From Geodermatophilus obscurus DSM 43160 (GTDB taxonomy: Bacteria > Actinomycetota > Actinomycetes > Mycobacteriales > Geodermatophilaceae): a stretch of 64,000 nucleotides of DNA. Numbering within the stretch: position 1 is the stretch's first letter; every line of letters starts with the position of its first letter. A program made the translations under genes and the position numbers. The stretch is from contig NC_013757.1 of NCBI RefSeq assembly GCF_000025345.1, positions 62,001 through 126,000 of the forward strand, read 5' to 3'. Below are positions 36,053 through 47,763 of the stretch, in pieces. The notes beneath the pieces are model-generated. The model did not search any database. It saw only the letters and a program-made list of their open reading frames with translations, and was not told the DNA's origin.

Positions 36053-38386
36053 TCACGTGCGGGGTTCGCGACCGACCGGCTGCCTCGGCTCGTCGAGCAG
36101 CGGGGTCGGGTCCCGCAACGGCGCGTGCACAGGGGCGGCGGGCGTGACCGACAGCGGGGCGCCGTCCACGACGACGGTCACCGGCTCCTCGCCGCGCACC
36201 AGCGTGACCGTGGTGCCCTCCCGCGTCGTCTCGACGCGGAGCAGGCTGCCGCGCCAGGTGACGGAGTAGGCGGTGCGCGAGAGCGAGGACGGCAGCAGCG
36301 GTGCGAGCTCGAGGTCCTCGTGGTCCTCCCGCAGGCCACCGAGGCCGGCGACGAACGCCAGCCACGTCCCGCCCACGGCGGCCAGGTGCAGGCCGTTCGG
36401 GGTGTCGCCCCGGACGTCGCGCAGGTCGACGAGGGCAGCCTCCCGCAGGTAGCGCAGGGCGAGGTCGGGGTGCTGAGCCTGGGCGCACACGACGGCCTGG
36501 ACGGCGGCCGAGAGCGAGGAGTCCCGGACGGTGCGCGCCTCGTAGTAGTCGAGGTCGCGCGCCACCTCCTCGGCCGTGAACTCGTCGCGGCACCACCAGA
36601 GCGCCTGCACGAGGTCGGCCTGCTTGAGCACCTGCCGCCGGTAGAAGTCGGCGTAGTGGTGGTGCTCCTGCACCGGGTAGTGGTCGCGCTCGTCCTCGAA
36701 GGGCCACTCCCGGTAGGTCGTGAAGTTGTCGTTCATCGGGTGAACGCGCAGGCGCTCGTCCCACGGGACGTGCACGGCGTCCGCCGCGGACCGCCAGGCG
36801 GAGGCCTCGGCGGAGTCCACGCCCAGCTCCGACGCGCGCTCCGGCAGCCTCTCGCACGCGTCGGCGGCCCACCGGAGGTTGCGCCGGGCCATGAGGTTGG
36901 TGAAGACGTTGTCGTCGACGACCCCGGTGTACTCGTCCGGCCCGGTCATGCCGTACAGGTGCCAGGCGCCGGCCGCGTCCTCGTGGCCCGCCGAGAGCCA
37001 CGACCGCGCCGTCTCGACGAGCACCGCGAGGCCCCCGAGGGAGTCGAGGTCCCTGTCGGTGACGTTCTGGTACAGCCAGAAGGCGCGCGCGATGTCGGCG
37101 TTGACGTGCATCGCCGCCGTGCTCGCCGGCCAGTACGCGGAGACCTCGCGCCCGCTGATGGTGCGCCAGGCGAAGCACGCGCCCGCCAGCCCGAGCGTCC
37201 CGGCCCGTTCCCGCGCGAGGTCGAGAGTGGCGGCGCGCCACCGCAGCAGCCGTGCCGCCGCGTCCGGGCGCAGCAGCGTGAGGGCGGGCACGACGAACCC
37301 CTCGACGTCCCAGAAGGTGTGACCGCTGTACCCGATCCCGGTCAGTCCCTTGGCGCCGACCGGGGCACCCGAGATGCAGGAGGCGGAGGAGATCAGCTGG
37401 AAGACGGTGTAGCGGAGCGCCTGCTGCAGCTCGGGGTCGCCGTCGACCTCGACGTCCGCCGTCGCCCAGAGCTCGTCGAGCGCGGCCCGCTGGCCGGCGA
37501 GCAGACCCTCCCACCCGAGGTCGAAGGCGGAGCTCACGGCCGCCGACGCCTCGGCGAGGACGGAGTCGGACCCGGCGTCGTGCGACCAGCTGTACCCGAC
37601 GACCTTGACGACCGTGAGGCCCTCGCCGGGGCGCAGGTCGGCGGCGACCGTGGTGACGACGTGCTGCTCGTCGACGTGCGTGCTCACCCGCCCGCCGTCG
37701 ACCTCGTGACCGACCGCGGTCGCGACCGTGATCCCCGACCGGCGCGTCCGCTCCACGAGGGCGCCACCGTTCGCGTTGCCGATCTGGGCGCGCGGCTCGA
37801 AGGCCTCGTCCAGGCACTCCGCGACGCGCGGGTCGTCGTTGTCCACGCCCGCGGGCGTGACCTCGCCGGCGGCCAGATCGGACCGGACGACGACGTGCGC
37901 GGGCCGGTTCAGGACGCGGACCTCGTACCGCACCGCGCAGACCGACCGCTCCACCAGGGAGACCAGCCGCCGCGAGCACACCTCGACCGACGTGCCCGAC
38001 GGCGTCGTCCAGCGCACGCGGCGGTCGAGCGTGCCGGCGCGCAGGTCCAGCGTGCGCTCGTGGACGTCGAGCTCGAACTCGCGCAGGTCGAGCGGGACCC
38101 CGTCGACCAGCAGGCGCAGCGGCGTGCCGTCGGCGACGGTGAGCATCGCCTGCCCCTCCTCGGGCTGCCCGTAGCCGCCCTCGGGATAGGACAGCGGGTG
38201 CGTCTCGTAGACCCCGGAGAGGTAGGTGCCGCGCATGCCGAAGGGCTCGACCTCGTCGAGCGTCCCCCGGACGCCGAGGTAGCCGTTGGAGAGGCTGAAG
38301 AGCGACTCGGCGACGGGGAGCGTCCCCGGGTCCACGCGCGGCTCGCGCACCAGCCACGGGTCGACGTCCAGGATCGGGGCGGTCAC
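36053..38386 (-). CDS. Glycoside hydrolase family 65 phosphorylase
   Basis: A 777-residue GH65 enzyme. The N-terminal beta-sandwich domain begins E-S-L-F-S-L-S-N-G-Y-L-G-V-R-G (about 28-42); the (alpha/alpha)6 catalytic domain contains H-T-F-W-D-V-E-G-F (about 355) and the catalytic acid in G-M-T-G-P-D-E-Y-T-G (about 480). The phosphate-binding segment and C-terminal beta-domain follow. Family members phosphorolyse maltose, trehalose, kojibiose or nigerose; specificity is not assignable. A beta-phosphoglucomutase gene, the usual partner, is not adjacent. GTG start at 38386 and full family length. Confidence 0.9.
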   Translation of the reverse strand: MTAPILDVDPWLVREPRVDPGTLPVAESLFSLSNGYLGVRGTLDEVEPFGMRGTYLSGVYETHPLSYPEGGYGQPEEGQAMLTVADGTPLRLLVDGVPLDLREFELDVHERTLDLRAGTLDRRVRWTTPSGTSVEVCSRRLVSLVERSVCAVRYEVRVLNRPAHVVVRSDLAAGEVTPAGVDNDDPRVAECLDEAFEPRAQIGNANGGALVERTRRSGITVATAVGHEVDGGRVSTHVDEQHVVTTVAADLRPGEGLTVVKVVGYSWSHDAGSDSVLAEASAAVSSAFDLGWEGLLAGQRAALDELWATADVEVDGDPELQQALRYTVFQLISSASCISGAPVGAKGLTGIGYSGHTFWDVEGFVVPALTLLRPDAAARLLRWRAATLDLARERAGTLGLAGACFAWRTISGREVSAYWPASTAAMHVNADIARAFWLYQNVTDRDLDSLGGLAVLVETARSWLSAGHEDAAGAWHLYGMTGPDEYTGVVDDNVFTNLMARRNLRWAADACERLPERASELGVDSAEASAWRSAADAVHVPWDERLRVHPMNDNFTTYREWPFEDERDHYPVQEHHHYADFYRRQVLKQADLVQALWWCRDEFTAEEVARDLDYYEARTVRDSSLSAAVQAVVCAQAQHPDLALRYLREAALVDLRDVRGDTPNGLHLAAVGGTWLAFVAGLGGLREDHEDLELAPLLPSSLSRTAYSVTWRGSLLRVETTREGTTVTLVRGEEPVTVVVDGAPLSVTPAAPVHAPLRDPTPLLDEPRQPVGREPRT

Positions 38387-38576
38387 GCACGGTCCTCGCT
38401 CGCGTCGTCCGGCAACGGCACGGACGCCAAGGCCGGCGTCCCGTTCCCGGTCCTACCGGTCGGGGCACCCCGGCGCGATCCGGGACGGCGGGGTCCGGGA
38501 CGGGGCCATCCGCCGCAGGGGACGGCTCCCGGCCGGGGTGGACCGGTCGCGGGGGGCAGGCTGTCCTTCCACGAGG

Positions 38577-38602
38577 GGTGGGGAGGAGGGGTCCTCCCCA
38601 CC
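38577..38602. terminator. 11-bp stem hairpin; repeat-like sequence
   Basis: GGTGGGGAGGA, loop GGGG, TCCTCCCCACC: a perfect 11-bp stem. On the minus strand it reads AGGACCCCTCCTCCCC, similar to the start of the dispersed repeat (copy 6). It lies about 80 bp beyond the stop of the minus-strand RsbW-like gene and may terminate it. The surrounding 38387-38679 holds no supported gene. Confidence 0.5.
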
Positions 38603-38679
38603 GACCGGGACACGGGCAGCAGCTCAGGTCAGGTCGGGGACGGCTCCTGACCGCGGTGCGGTCCGGGAGGACCGCGATG

Positions 38680-39099
38680 TCACCGCAGCACGGCCCAGAC
38701 GTGCTTGGCGCCGGCGGTGACGTACCAGCCGTGGTCGGTGGCCAGTTCGGCGATCAGGTAGAGCCCGAGGCCGCCCTCGCTGGGGTCGCGGCCGACGGCG
38801 GGGGACGGCGGGCTGCCCGGGGCGCCGTCGCGGACCTCGATCAGCCAGGCGTCGGCGAGGGGGCGCACCGAGGCGCGGACCTGGCCGCCGCCGTGCCGCA
38901 GGGCGTTGGAGGCCATCTCGTCGAGGGCCAGCACCAGCCGGTCGCGCAGGTCGGACAGCTCCGGGGCGGCGAGGTGGGCCCGCACCTCGGCGCGGACGAC
39001 GGGCAGCTCGGCCACGGACCCGAGGTCCCAGACGAAGCGGTCGGGAGCCGCCGGCGGCCGTGCGGCCGGCCAGAGCACCCGGGCCGTGTCGCCTGTCAC
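38680..39099 (-). CDS. RsbW-like ATP-binding protein, second copy
   Basis: A 139-residue GHKL ATPase. N box L-D-E-M-A-S-N-A-L-R-H-G-G-G (about 59-72), then V-R-D-G-A-P-G and the G box G-G-L-G-L-Y-L-I-A-E-L (about 109-119). It ends K-H-V-W-A-V-L-R, nearly identical to the K-H-V-W-A-L-L-P of the protein at 25918-26421, so the two are paralogues. Role: anti-sigma or STAS-kinase activity, by family. GTG start at 39099. It is a lone gene; the 253 bp upstream hold no gene. Confidence 0.82.
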   Translation of the reverse strand: MTGDTARVLWPAARPPAAPDRFVWDLGSVAELPVVRAEVRAHLAAPELSDLRDRLVLALDEMASNALRHGGGQVRASVRPLADAWLIEVRDGAPGSPPSPAVGRDPSEGGLGLYLIAELATDHGWYVTAGAKHVWAVLR

Positions 39100-39352
39100 G
39101 CCGTGGTCCCCTCACGTGCTCGTTCCCGCCCGGAGGCGCCCCCTGGCCCGCGCCCGGCGGGCGCGACCGACCGACGGCCCGCGGGCGAGCCGAACACCTG
39201 CGTATCGGCCTGTGGGGCCGACCCCAAACATCGTGAGACAGGTGTCACACAGAGTCACCCTCTGCGGATCGCACTCTCGGCGGACACGGGGCCACGACCC
39301 CTGAGAGCACCGCGGTGGCGACCACCCCGGCCGGCAGCCGGCGGACTGGCCG

Positions 39353-42105
<2,753 letters not shown>

Positions 42106-42109
<4 letters not shown>

Positions 42110-43452
42110 GCGGGGATCCTCCGCCGGCACAGCCGGCCGGGCAGGATGACCAGCGCGGTGAGCGACACCGCGACGGCGAGGCCGACCAGGGACGCCGACC
42201 AGCCGTTGGCGGGGGTAATGCCGAGGTCGGCCTGGCGGGCGGCCCACCACGCCGTCCAGCCCGCCCCCGGCCCGGCGAAGTAGGTCGGCAGCGTCAGCTG
42301 GTAGGCGAGGAAGCCGGCGAGCCACGGCAGCAGGAGCAGCGGCCGGGCGGGGGCGGTGTCGGAGGTGTCCCAGGCGCCGCGCGGGGTGGCGAAGTAGGCG
42401 ACGGCGAGGACGCCGGCCAGCGGGACGAACACCGCGCCGATGAGGAAGAGGAACGGCTCGTAGGCGGCGATGTCGAAGGTCAGCGCCAGCACCGTGGCGA
42501 CGGCGCCGACGCACACGGCGAGCAGCCGGCGGTCGGCACGGGCGACGATGTTCTGCGCCGACACGGCGGTGGAGTAGACGTTGGCGAAGGCCTCGTCCAG
42601 CTCGACGGAGACGAGGACCAGCACGGCCACCGCCCCGAGCGGAACGGCGAGCAGCGCGTCGATGACGTCGAACCCGGCGCTGCCGTAGGCGGCCAGCGCG
42701 ACGACGCCGAGGGTGAACATCGCCACGGTGGCCAGGCCGTAGCCGGCCGCCGCCCCGGTGAAGGCCGCCCGGCCGCTGCGCACGTGGCGGGTGTAGTCGG
42801 CGACGAGGGGGAACCAGGAGACGGGCAGCGCGATCACGATGTCGGCCGCCGTCCAGAACGACGTCGCCGCCCCCTCGGTGAGCAGCGGCAGCGGCTCGGC
42901 CAGCACCTCGACGAACAGGTAGACGACGGCGGCCAGCGCCGCCCAGATCGCGTAGCGCGCCAGCACCCGGGCGACGCCGAGCGGCCGGAGCGCCATCGCG
43001 GTGGCCAGCACGCCGGCAACCAGCACGAACGGCCAGCGCGGCGCGTCGAGGACCCGCGACGCCGCCTCGGCGATGATCACGATCTCGAAGGTGGCCCAGC
43101 CGACGCACTGCACGAGGTTCAGCGCGGTGGGCAGGGCGGAGGCGCGCCGGCCGAGCAGGCCGCGCAGCAGCACCATCGTCGGCACCCGCTCGCGGGCGCC
43201 GGCCGCGGCGGCCAGCCCGAGGAGGACCGCGCCGATCGCCGCGCCGACGACGATCGCGCCGATCGTCGTCGACAGCGGCCGGCCCGGGAGGACGACGAAG
43301 ACGGCGGCCACCGGCAGCAGCAGGCTGACGCCGAGGTTGGCCCACAGCCCGAACGCGTCGCGCAGGCCGAGGGTGGCGGCGGGGGCCTCGGTGAGGGTGA
43401 GGGGCGCGTCCCCGGTGGACGTGCTGGTGCGGACGTCGTCCGACGTGCTCAT
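42106..43452 (-). CDS. cytX: CytX-type hydroxymethylpyrimidine permease (NCS1)
   Basis: A 448-residue NCS1-family transporter with about 12 membrane helices. G-L-W-A-N-L-G-V-S-L-L-L-P-V (about 34-47) and P-V-S-W-F-P-L-V-A-D-Y-T-R (about 210-222) are typical of cytosine-permease relatives. Location immediately behind a TPP riboswitch and upstream of thiO identifies it as CytX, the predicted HMP precursor transporter. ATG 43452 is preceded by GGGAGCG, which lies at the 3' end of the riboswitch, so ligand binding can hide the ribosome site. Confidence 0.9.
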
Positions 43453-43457
43453 GGTCG

Positions 43458-43548
43458 CTCCCTACGCCGGCATTACCCGGTCAGGTTCCAGCGGTCGGCG
43501 ACGCGTCCAGTCGCCCTCTCAGCCCGGTCAGCCCGAGCTCCCGCACAT
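43458..43548 (-). ncRNA. TPP riboswitch (THI element)
   Basis: On the minus strand the leader has the diagnostic TPP elements in order: GCGGGAGC, the GGGCTGAGAGGGCGA box (pyrimidine sensor), ACCGCTGGAACCTGACCGGG and TAATGCCGGCGTAGGGAG (pyrophosphate helix). It ends a few bases before the cytX ATG and includes its ribosome site, so translational control is likely. No separate element is seen for the divergent tenA genes. Confidence 0.95.
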
Positions 43549-43623
43549 GGCGGTGTTCACCATAGGCCCACCCATCGGGGCACGCTGCGGTCCCTGCAGA
43601 CCCGGCCGCGTACGGTCGCCGCC

Positions 43624-44220
43624 GTGCCGGTCGCCGACCTCCTGTCCCACCACCCCGATCCCTGGCGGGGAGCGACCCGCCACCCGTTCCTGGACGCGGT
43701 GCGCGACGGGACGATCCCCGTCGCGGCCTTCGACACCTGGCTGGTGCAGGACGCCCGGTTCGTCGCCGACCTGCTGCGCTTCCAGGCCCGGCTGCTGGCC
43801 CGCGCGCCCCGGCCGGCGCAGGCGGTCCTCGCCGGCGGGCTGGTCGCGCTGGTCGACGAGCTGGCGTGGTTCGAGGAGCAGGCCGCCGTCCGCGGGCTGG
43901 ACCTCGCCGTCCCGGCGCTGCCGGCCACCGCCGCCTACGCGCAGCTGCTGGAGCGGCTCGACGCCGCCGACGTCGGGACGGCGCTGACCGCGCTGTGGGT
44001 CGTCGAGCGCACCTACCTCGACGCCTGGTCGGGGGCCTCCCCCGGGGCGCCGGAGTACCGCCCGTTCGTCGAGCACTGGACGCTGCCCGGGTTCGCGGAC
44101 TACGTGGCCGGCCTGGAGACGGCGGCGGACGGCGTCCCCGCGCCGGACGCCGACGCGGTGTTCACCGAGGTGGTCGCCGCCGAGACGGCCTTCTGGGCGA
44201 TGGCGGTGGAGGCCCGATGA
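43624..44220 (+). CDS. TenA_E-type thiaminase-family protein
   Basis: A 198-residue TenA-family helical protein: H-P-F-L-D-A-V-R-D-G-T-I-P-x-x-x-F-D-T-W-L-V-Q-D (about 21-44) and F-V-E-H-W (about 147) are typical. The segment around A-L-W-V-V-E-R-T-Y-L-D-A-W lacks the active-site cysteine of TenA_C and places glutamates there, as in TenA_E proteins, which act on alternative pyrimidine substrates. GTG start at 43624. The gene overlaps the next one by ATGA. It is divergent from cytX. Confidence 0.85.
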   Translation: MPVADLLSHHPDPWRGATRHPFLDAVRDGTIPVAAFDTWLVQDARFVADLLRFQARLLARAPRPAQAVLAGGLVALVDELAWFEEQAAVRGLDLAVPALPATAAYAQLLERLDAADVGTALTALWVVERTYLDAWSGASPGAPEYRPFVEHWTLPGFADYVAGLETAADGVPAPDADAVFTEVVAAETAFWAMAVEAR

Positions 44221-44834
44221 GCCTCGCCGCCGAGCTCTGGACGGCGAACGCCGACCTGGCCGCCGAGGCGCTGGCGCACCCGTTCGTCACCGGCGTCGGC
44301 GACGGCACGCTGCCGCAGGCGGTCTTCTCCGGCTACGTCGCCCAGGATGCGTTCTTCCTCGAGTCCTTCGCCCGCGCCTACGCCGTCGGCATCGCGCACA
44401 GCCCCGACCGGGCGACCCTGGACACGTTCGCCGACCTGCTCGCCGGCGTTCGCGAGGAGCTCGCGCTGCACGCCGGCTACGCCGCCCGGTGGGGGATCGA
44501 CCTCGTGCGGGTCGAGCCGCTCCCGGCGACCCTGGCCTACACCGACTTCCTCCTGTCGACGGCCTTCCTGGGTGGCATCACGCTGACCGCTGCGGCGATG
44601 ACCCCCTGCGTGCGGCTCTACGCGCACCTGGGCCGGTCGCTGTCCGCCGAGACGGCCGGGGACTACGCCGAGTGGGTCACCACCTACGCCGACCCGGGCT
44701 TCGAGGAGCTGGCCGTCACGCTGGAGCGGCTGCTCGACCAGCACGCCTCCGACGTCCCCGCGGTGCGGACGGCGTACCGGCGGGCGATGCAGCTGGAGGT
44801 CGGCTTCTTCGAGGCGGCCTGGCGCGGAGCCTGA
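44217..44834 (+). CDS. tenA: TenA_C-type aminopyrimidine hydrolase
   Basis: A 205-residue TenA with H-P-F-V-T-G-V-G-D-G-T-L-P, F-S-G-Y-V-A-Q-D-A-F-F-L, the catalytic cysteine in M-T-P-C-V-R-L-Y (about 130) and the C-terminal glutamate in M-Q-L-E-V-G-F-F (about 197). TenA releases HMP from formylaminopyrimidine or aminopyrimidine thiamine breakdown products for salvage. Coupled to the TenA_E gene by an ATGA overlap, giving a tandem pair of different catalytic types. HMP supply by TenA and CytX would complement the thiazole branch across the divergent region. Confidence 0.9.
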   Translation: MSLAAELWTANADLAAEALAHPFVTGVGDGTLPQAVFSGYVAQDAFFLESFARAYAVGIAHSPDRATLDTFADLLAGVREELALHAGYAARWGIDLVRVEPLPATLAYTDFLLSTAFLGGITLTAAAMTPCVRLYAHLGRSLSAETAGDYAEWVTTYADPGFEELAVTLERLLDQHASDVPAVRTAYRRAMQLEVGFFEAAWRGA

Positions 44835-44998
44835 GGGAGGACCCCCCTGCCCCCCGCCACTCGCAGGCTCGCGACGGGCTCCTGCAGAGAAACCGTTCCA
44901 GGACGTCACCAGGCTCGTGACGGGACCCCGACGCGGGGGCCGTTGCAGCACGTCACCAGGCTCGCGGGCGGCCCTGCAGGGAGGCCGCCCGCCCCACC
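44835..44998 (+). repeat. Stop-codon-abutting repeat, copy 5 (compound)
   Basis: Begins at TGA-GGGAGGACCCCCCTGCC of tenA. A full unit (inner CCACTCGCAGGCTCGCGACGGG, right arm CTCCTGCAG) is followed by CCGTTCCAGGACGTCACC. Two further partial units each start GTCACCAGGCTCG and end in a GC arm. The array suggests local amplification. Confidence 0.8.
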
Positions 44999-45130
44999 GG
45001 GACCGGGTGACCTGCGCGTCGACTGGCAGCCGCCCCCGCGACCGCCGCGGCCCTCACCTGAGCCGATGCGGCGGCCCCGCGGTGCGCGGAGTACTCCGCA
45101 GTCGGCACGGAGCGCTGGTTGACTGCCCGC

Positions 45131-45301
45131 ATGGTCGCGCCGATCCCTGAACCCGACCCGAGCATCGATCCGACCGAGCCGGTGCCGGACGACCCGGGCG
45201 AGCTGCTCCCCGACGCGCCCGAGCCCCTCCCGCCCCCGCCGATCGAGGCGACCCCGGACGACCCCGGCGGGGACCCGGGCGGCGTGCCGGAACCCGCTTG
45301 A
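45131..45301 (+). CDS. Small acidic Pro-rich hypothetical protein
   Basis: A possible 56-residue protein made mostly of Pro, Asp and Glu (P-E-P-D-P-S-I-D-P-T-E-P, D-D-P-G-G-D-P-G-G). ATG 45131 has no clear ribosome site. Composition suggests disorder. Similar short acidic Pro-rich ORFs occur in actinobacteria, but chance cannot be excluded. It is convergent with mntH. Confidence 0.35.
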   Translation: MVAPIPEPDPSIDPTEPVPDDPGELLPDAPEPLPPPPIEATPDDPGGDPGGVPEPA

Positions 45302-45393
45302 AGACCTGACGTGCCGAGATCGACGGACTCGTGGTCATCGAGCTGCGATCACCACGAGTTCGTCGGTCCCGCCGAGGCGGGCGACGGGGTCCG

Positions 45394-46689
45394 TCACCCG
45401 AGGACGAAGCCCACCAGCAGGTGGCCGTTCAGGCCGATGATGAGCGCCGCGACCACCGCGCCGGCGACCGTGGTGACCCGGCGGTTCACCCAGCCGCCCA
45501 TGAGGTCGCGCCGGCTGGTCAGCCACAGCAGCGGCACCAGTGCGAACGGGATGCCGAAGCTCAGCACCACCTGCGACCAGACCAGCGCGGTCGTCGGGTC
45601 GCCGCCCAGCACGAGCACCAGCAGCGCCGGGGCCAGGGTGATCAGCCGGCGGACCAGCACCGGGACGTGCCGGCGCAGGAACCCGGCCATGACCACCTGG
45701 CCGGCGTGCGTGCCGACCGACGACGAGGCGAACCCCGAGGCCAGCAGCGCGAGCGCGAAGGCCAGCGAGGCCCCGGCGCCGAGCTGGTCGCCGAGCCCGG
45801 CGTGCACGCCCTCCAGCGAGCCGGCGTCGCCCCCGCCGGTGAACAGCTGCGCGGCGATGATCAGCATCGATGCGTTGACCAGCCCGGCCAGCCCCATGGC
45901 CAGCAGGACGTCGAGCCGCTGCGCCCGCAGCAGCCGGCGCCGTCCCTCGTGCGTGCGCCCGGCGGTGACCACGTCGCCGTAGCGCCCCGGGGTGAGCGCG
46001 GAGTGCACGTAGATGACGTGCGGCATCACCGTCGCGCCGAGGATGCCGGCGGCCAGCACCAGGCTGTCCGGGCCGGCGAAGGAGGGCACCAGGCCGCCGG
46101 CGAGCCCGCCCATGTCGACGCCCGAGCCGACGAGCGTGTAGCCGAAGCCCAGGCCGATGACCAGCAGCAGGCCGGTGATGACCCGCTCGAAGGGCCGGTG
46201 CCCGCGGGACTGCGCGGCCAGCAGCACGAAGGCGACGACGGCGGTGATCAGCCCGCCGACGGGCAGCGGGACGCCGAACAGCAGGTTGAGCGCGACCGCG
46301 CCGCCGACGATCTCGGCCAGGTCGGTGGCGATCGCGACCGCCTCGGCCTGCAGCCACAGCCCCCGGGTGACCGGCTTCGCCAGCTGCTCGCGGCAGTTGG
46401 TGGCCAGGTCGCGACCGGTGGCCAGGCCCAGCTTGGCGGTCAGCGACTGGATCAGCATCGCCATCAGGTTGGCCGCGACGATCACCCACAGCAGCGTGTA
46501 GCCGAAGGCGGCGCCGCCGGAGAAGTTGGTGGCGAAGTTGCCCGGGTCCACGTAGGCGACCGCGGCCACGAACGCCGGCCCGAGCAGCGGCCAGATGCGA
46601 CGCCGGCCGGTGGCGGGGGGAGGCGGGGTCCTCGGCGTGCCGACCAGCGTGGTGGGCAGGACGGCGGCCTCGGTCTTCGACAGGTACAC
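45394..46689 (-). CDS. mntH: Nramp-family Mn2+/Fe2+ transporter
   Basis: A 431-residue NRAMP transporter with 11 predicted helices. The metal-binding motifs are intact: A-Y-V-D-P-G-N-F-A-T-N (helix 1, about 46-56) and V-M-P-H-V-I-Y-V-H-S (helix 6, about 222-231). It imports manganese or iron with protons. GTG 46689 is chosen because the N-terminal segment up to the first helix is then of normal length; the frame is open further upstream. A DtxR/MntR-like box lies about 95-110 bp upstream of the start. Confidence 0.92.
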   Translation of the reverse strand: MYLSKTEAAVLPTTLVGTPRTPPPPATGRRRIWPLLGPAFVAAVAYVDPGNFATNFSGGAAFGYTLLWVIVAANLMAMLIQSLTAKLGLATGRDLATNCREQLAKPVTRGLWLQAEAVAIATDLAEIVGGAVALNLLFGVPLPVGGLITAVVAFVLLAAQSRGHRPFERVITGLLLVIGLGFGYTLVGSGVDMGGLAGGLVPSFAGPDSLVLAAGILGATVMPHVIYVHSALTPGRYGDVVTAGRTHEGRRRLLRAQRLDVLLAMGLAGLVNASMLIIAAQLFTGGGDAGSLEGVHAGLGDQLGAGASLAFALALLASGFASSSVGTHAGQVVMAGFLRRHVPVLVRRLITLAPALLVLVLGGDPTTALVWSQVVLSFGIPFALVPLLWLTSRRDLMGGWVNRRVTTVAGAVVAALIIGLNGHLLVGFVLG

Positions 46690-46782
46690 GGCGGCCTCGC
46701 AGCGGGGAGCGGGTGGGCGGTCGCTCCTGTCCTGCCCGCCGGGGGTGTCACACCGGGGCCAGCCCGTGGCCCCCGGGGGCCG

Positions 46783-46799
46783 AGGTGAGGCTGGCCTGA
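46783..46799 (-). promoter_or_regulatory. DtxR/IdeR/MntR-like box upstream of mntH
   Basis: Minus-strand TCAGGCCAGCCTCACCT matches about 12 positions of the DtxR-type consensus TTAGGTTAGGCTAACCTAA, keeping the AGG-AG-CT-ACCT skeleton with GC-shifted variable bases. Position fits repression of mntH by metal. Confidence 0.4.
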
Positions 46800-46841
46800 G
46801 CGGCCCGGCGCCCGTCCGTGGCCGGGAGGGCCGGGATCGGC

Positions 46842-47549
46842 TCAGCCGCCGACCTGCCGGGTGGCGCGCTCCACGAGCTCCTCGATCCGGCGGGCGTGGG
46901 CGCCGTGCCAGTAGACCCGACCGCACACCGGGCAGCGGGAGAAGTCATCGAAGGTCCGCCGGGTGCCCGGTGGCAGCCGGTCGGCGACCTCCGCTTTGGG
47001 CACCGGCTCGAGGGGGGCACCGCAGGCGGTGCACCGGGTCAGCGGGGCCAGGGAGGGCGCGAACCGGTCGAGGACGTCGGCCAGCTGGTCGTCCGGCCGG
47101 CTCCCGCGCACCAGCGCCCCGGGCACGCTCCGCCGCATCAACAGGCCGCGGTCCTGGGTGAGCAGCACGCGGTCCTCGGCGGCGGCCCGGGCAGCGAGAT
47201 TGGCGTCGTCGGCGTCGTTGGACCACGCGGCGTCGAGGCCCAGCAGCCGCAGCCGGCGGGCCAGCGTGCCCAGCCCGACGTCGAGCAGGAAGCCGCCGGC
47301 CGCCGCCGGCTGCGGGCGGGGGACCGGGTCGACCTCCAGCACGGCGCCGGAACGGGTGCGTGCCGACAGCGGTACGGGTTCGCCGTCCACCCGCACCCTG
47401 CCCACCTCCGTCAGGGGCACGCCGGCGGCCTGCACGAGGTGGGCGACCGTGGCGTCCGGGTCGTGGCCGAGCGGGCGCTCGCCGGCCGCCCGGAACCGCG
47501 GGGCCAGCAGCCACCGCAGGTCCGGGTCGAGCCGGACGAGCACCGTCAC
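46842..47549 (-). CDS. Mut7-C RNase-domain protein with ubiquitin-like N terminus
   Basis: A 235-residue protein. Residues 1-80 look like a Mut7-C ubiquitin/ThiS-like domain (V-R-V-D-G-E-P-V-P-L). Residues 85-180 form a PIN-like Mut7-C domain starting F-L-L-D-V-G-L-G-T-L-A-R-R-L-R-L-L-G-L-D, with S-N-D-A-D-D and L-L-T-Q-D-R-G-L-L acidic sites. The end carries a two-CxxC zinc ribbon (C-T-A-C and C-P-V-C). The family is predicted to be RNases. GTG 47549 is chosen because it starts the first beta strand. Whole-domain architecture is typical for actinobacteria. Confidence 0.85.
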   Translation of the reverse strand: MTVLVRLDPDLRWLLAPRFRAAGERPLGHDPDATVAHLVQAAGVPLTEVGRVRVDGEPVPLSARTRSGAVLEVDPVPRPQPAAAGGFLLDVGLGTLARRLRLLGLDAAWSNDADDANLAARAAAEDRVLLTQDRGLLMRRSVPGALVRGSRPDDQLADVLDRFAPSLAPLTRCTACGAPLEPVPKAEVADRLPPGTRRTFDDFSRCPVCGRVYWHGAHARRIEELVERATRQVGG

Positions 47550-47698
47550 CGCGCGACGCCCCCCGCCGTCAGCGGCCCACGACCCGCAGGGTCCCCGTCG
47601 ACGGGTCGGCGGCATCCGGACCCAGCATCCCGGCCGGTACCCCGGTGGTCGCGTGCGCGGGCCATGGTCGCCCGCTACCCGATCGATGATGACAGATA

Positions 47699-47712
47699 CT
47701 TGAAGTCTCAAG
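47699..47712. promoter_or_regulatory. Inverted repeat upstream of VOC gene
   Basis: CTTGA-AGTC-TCAAG in a locally AT-rich stretch (47684-47720), about 50 bp before the VOC gene start. Such TTGA-N4-TCAA half-sites are typical of MarR-type operators. No regulator gene is adjacent. Confidence 0.5.
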
Positions 47713-47763
47713 CAGATGCGCGCACACTGGACCCCGTCGTCCTCGTCCCCCAGGGAGCCCGCC

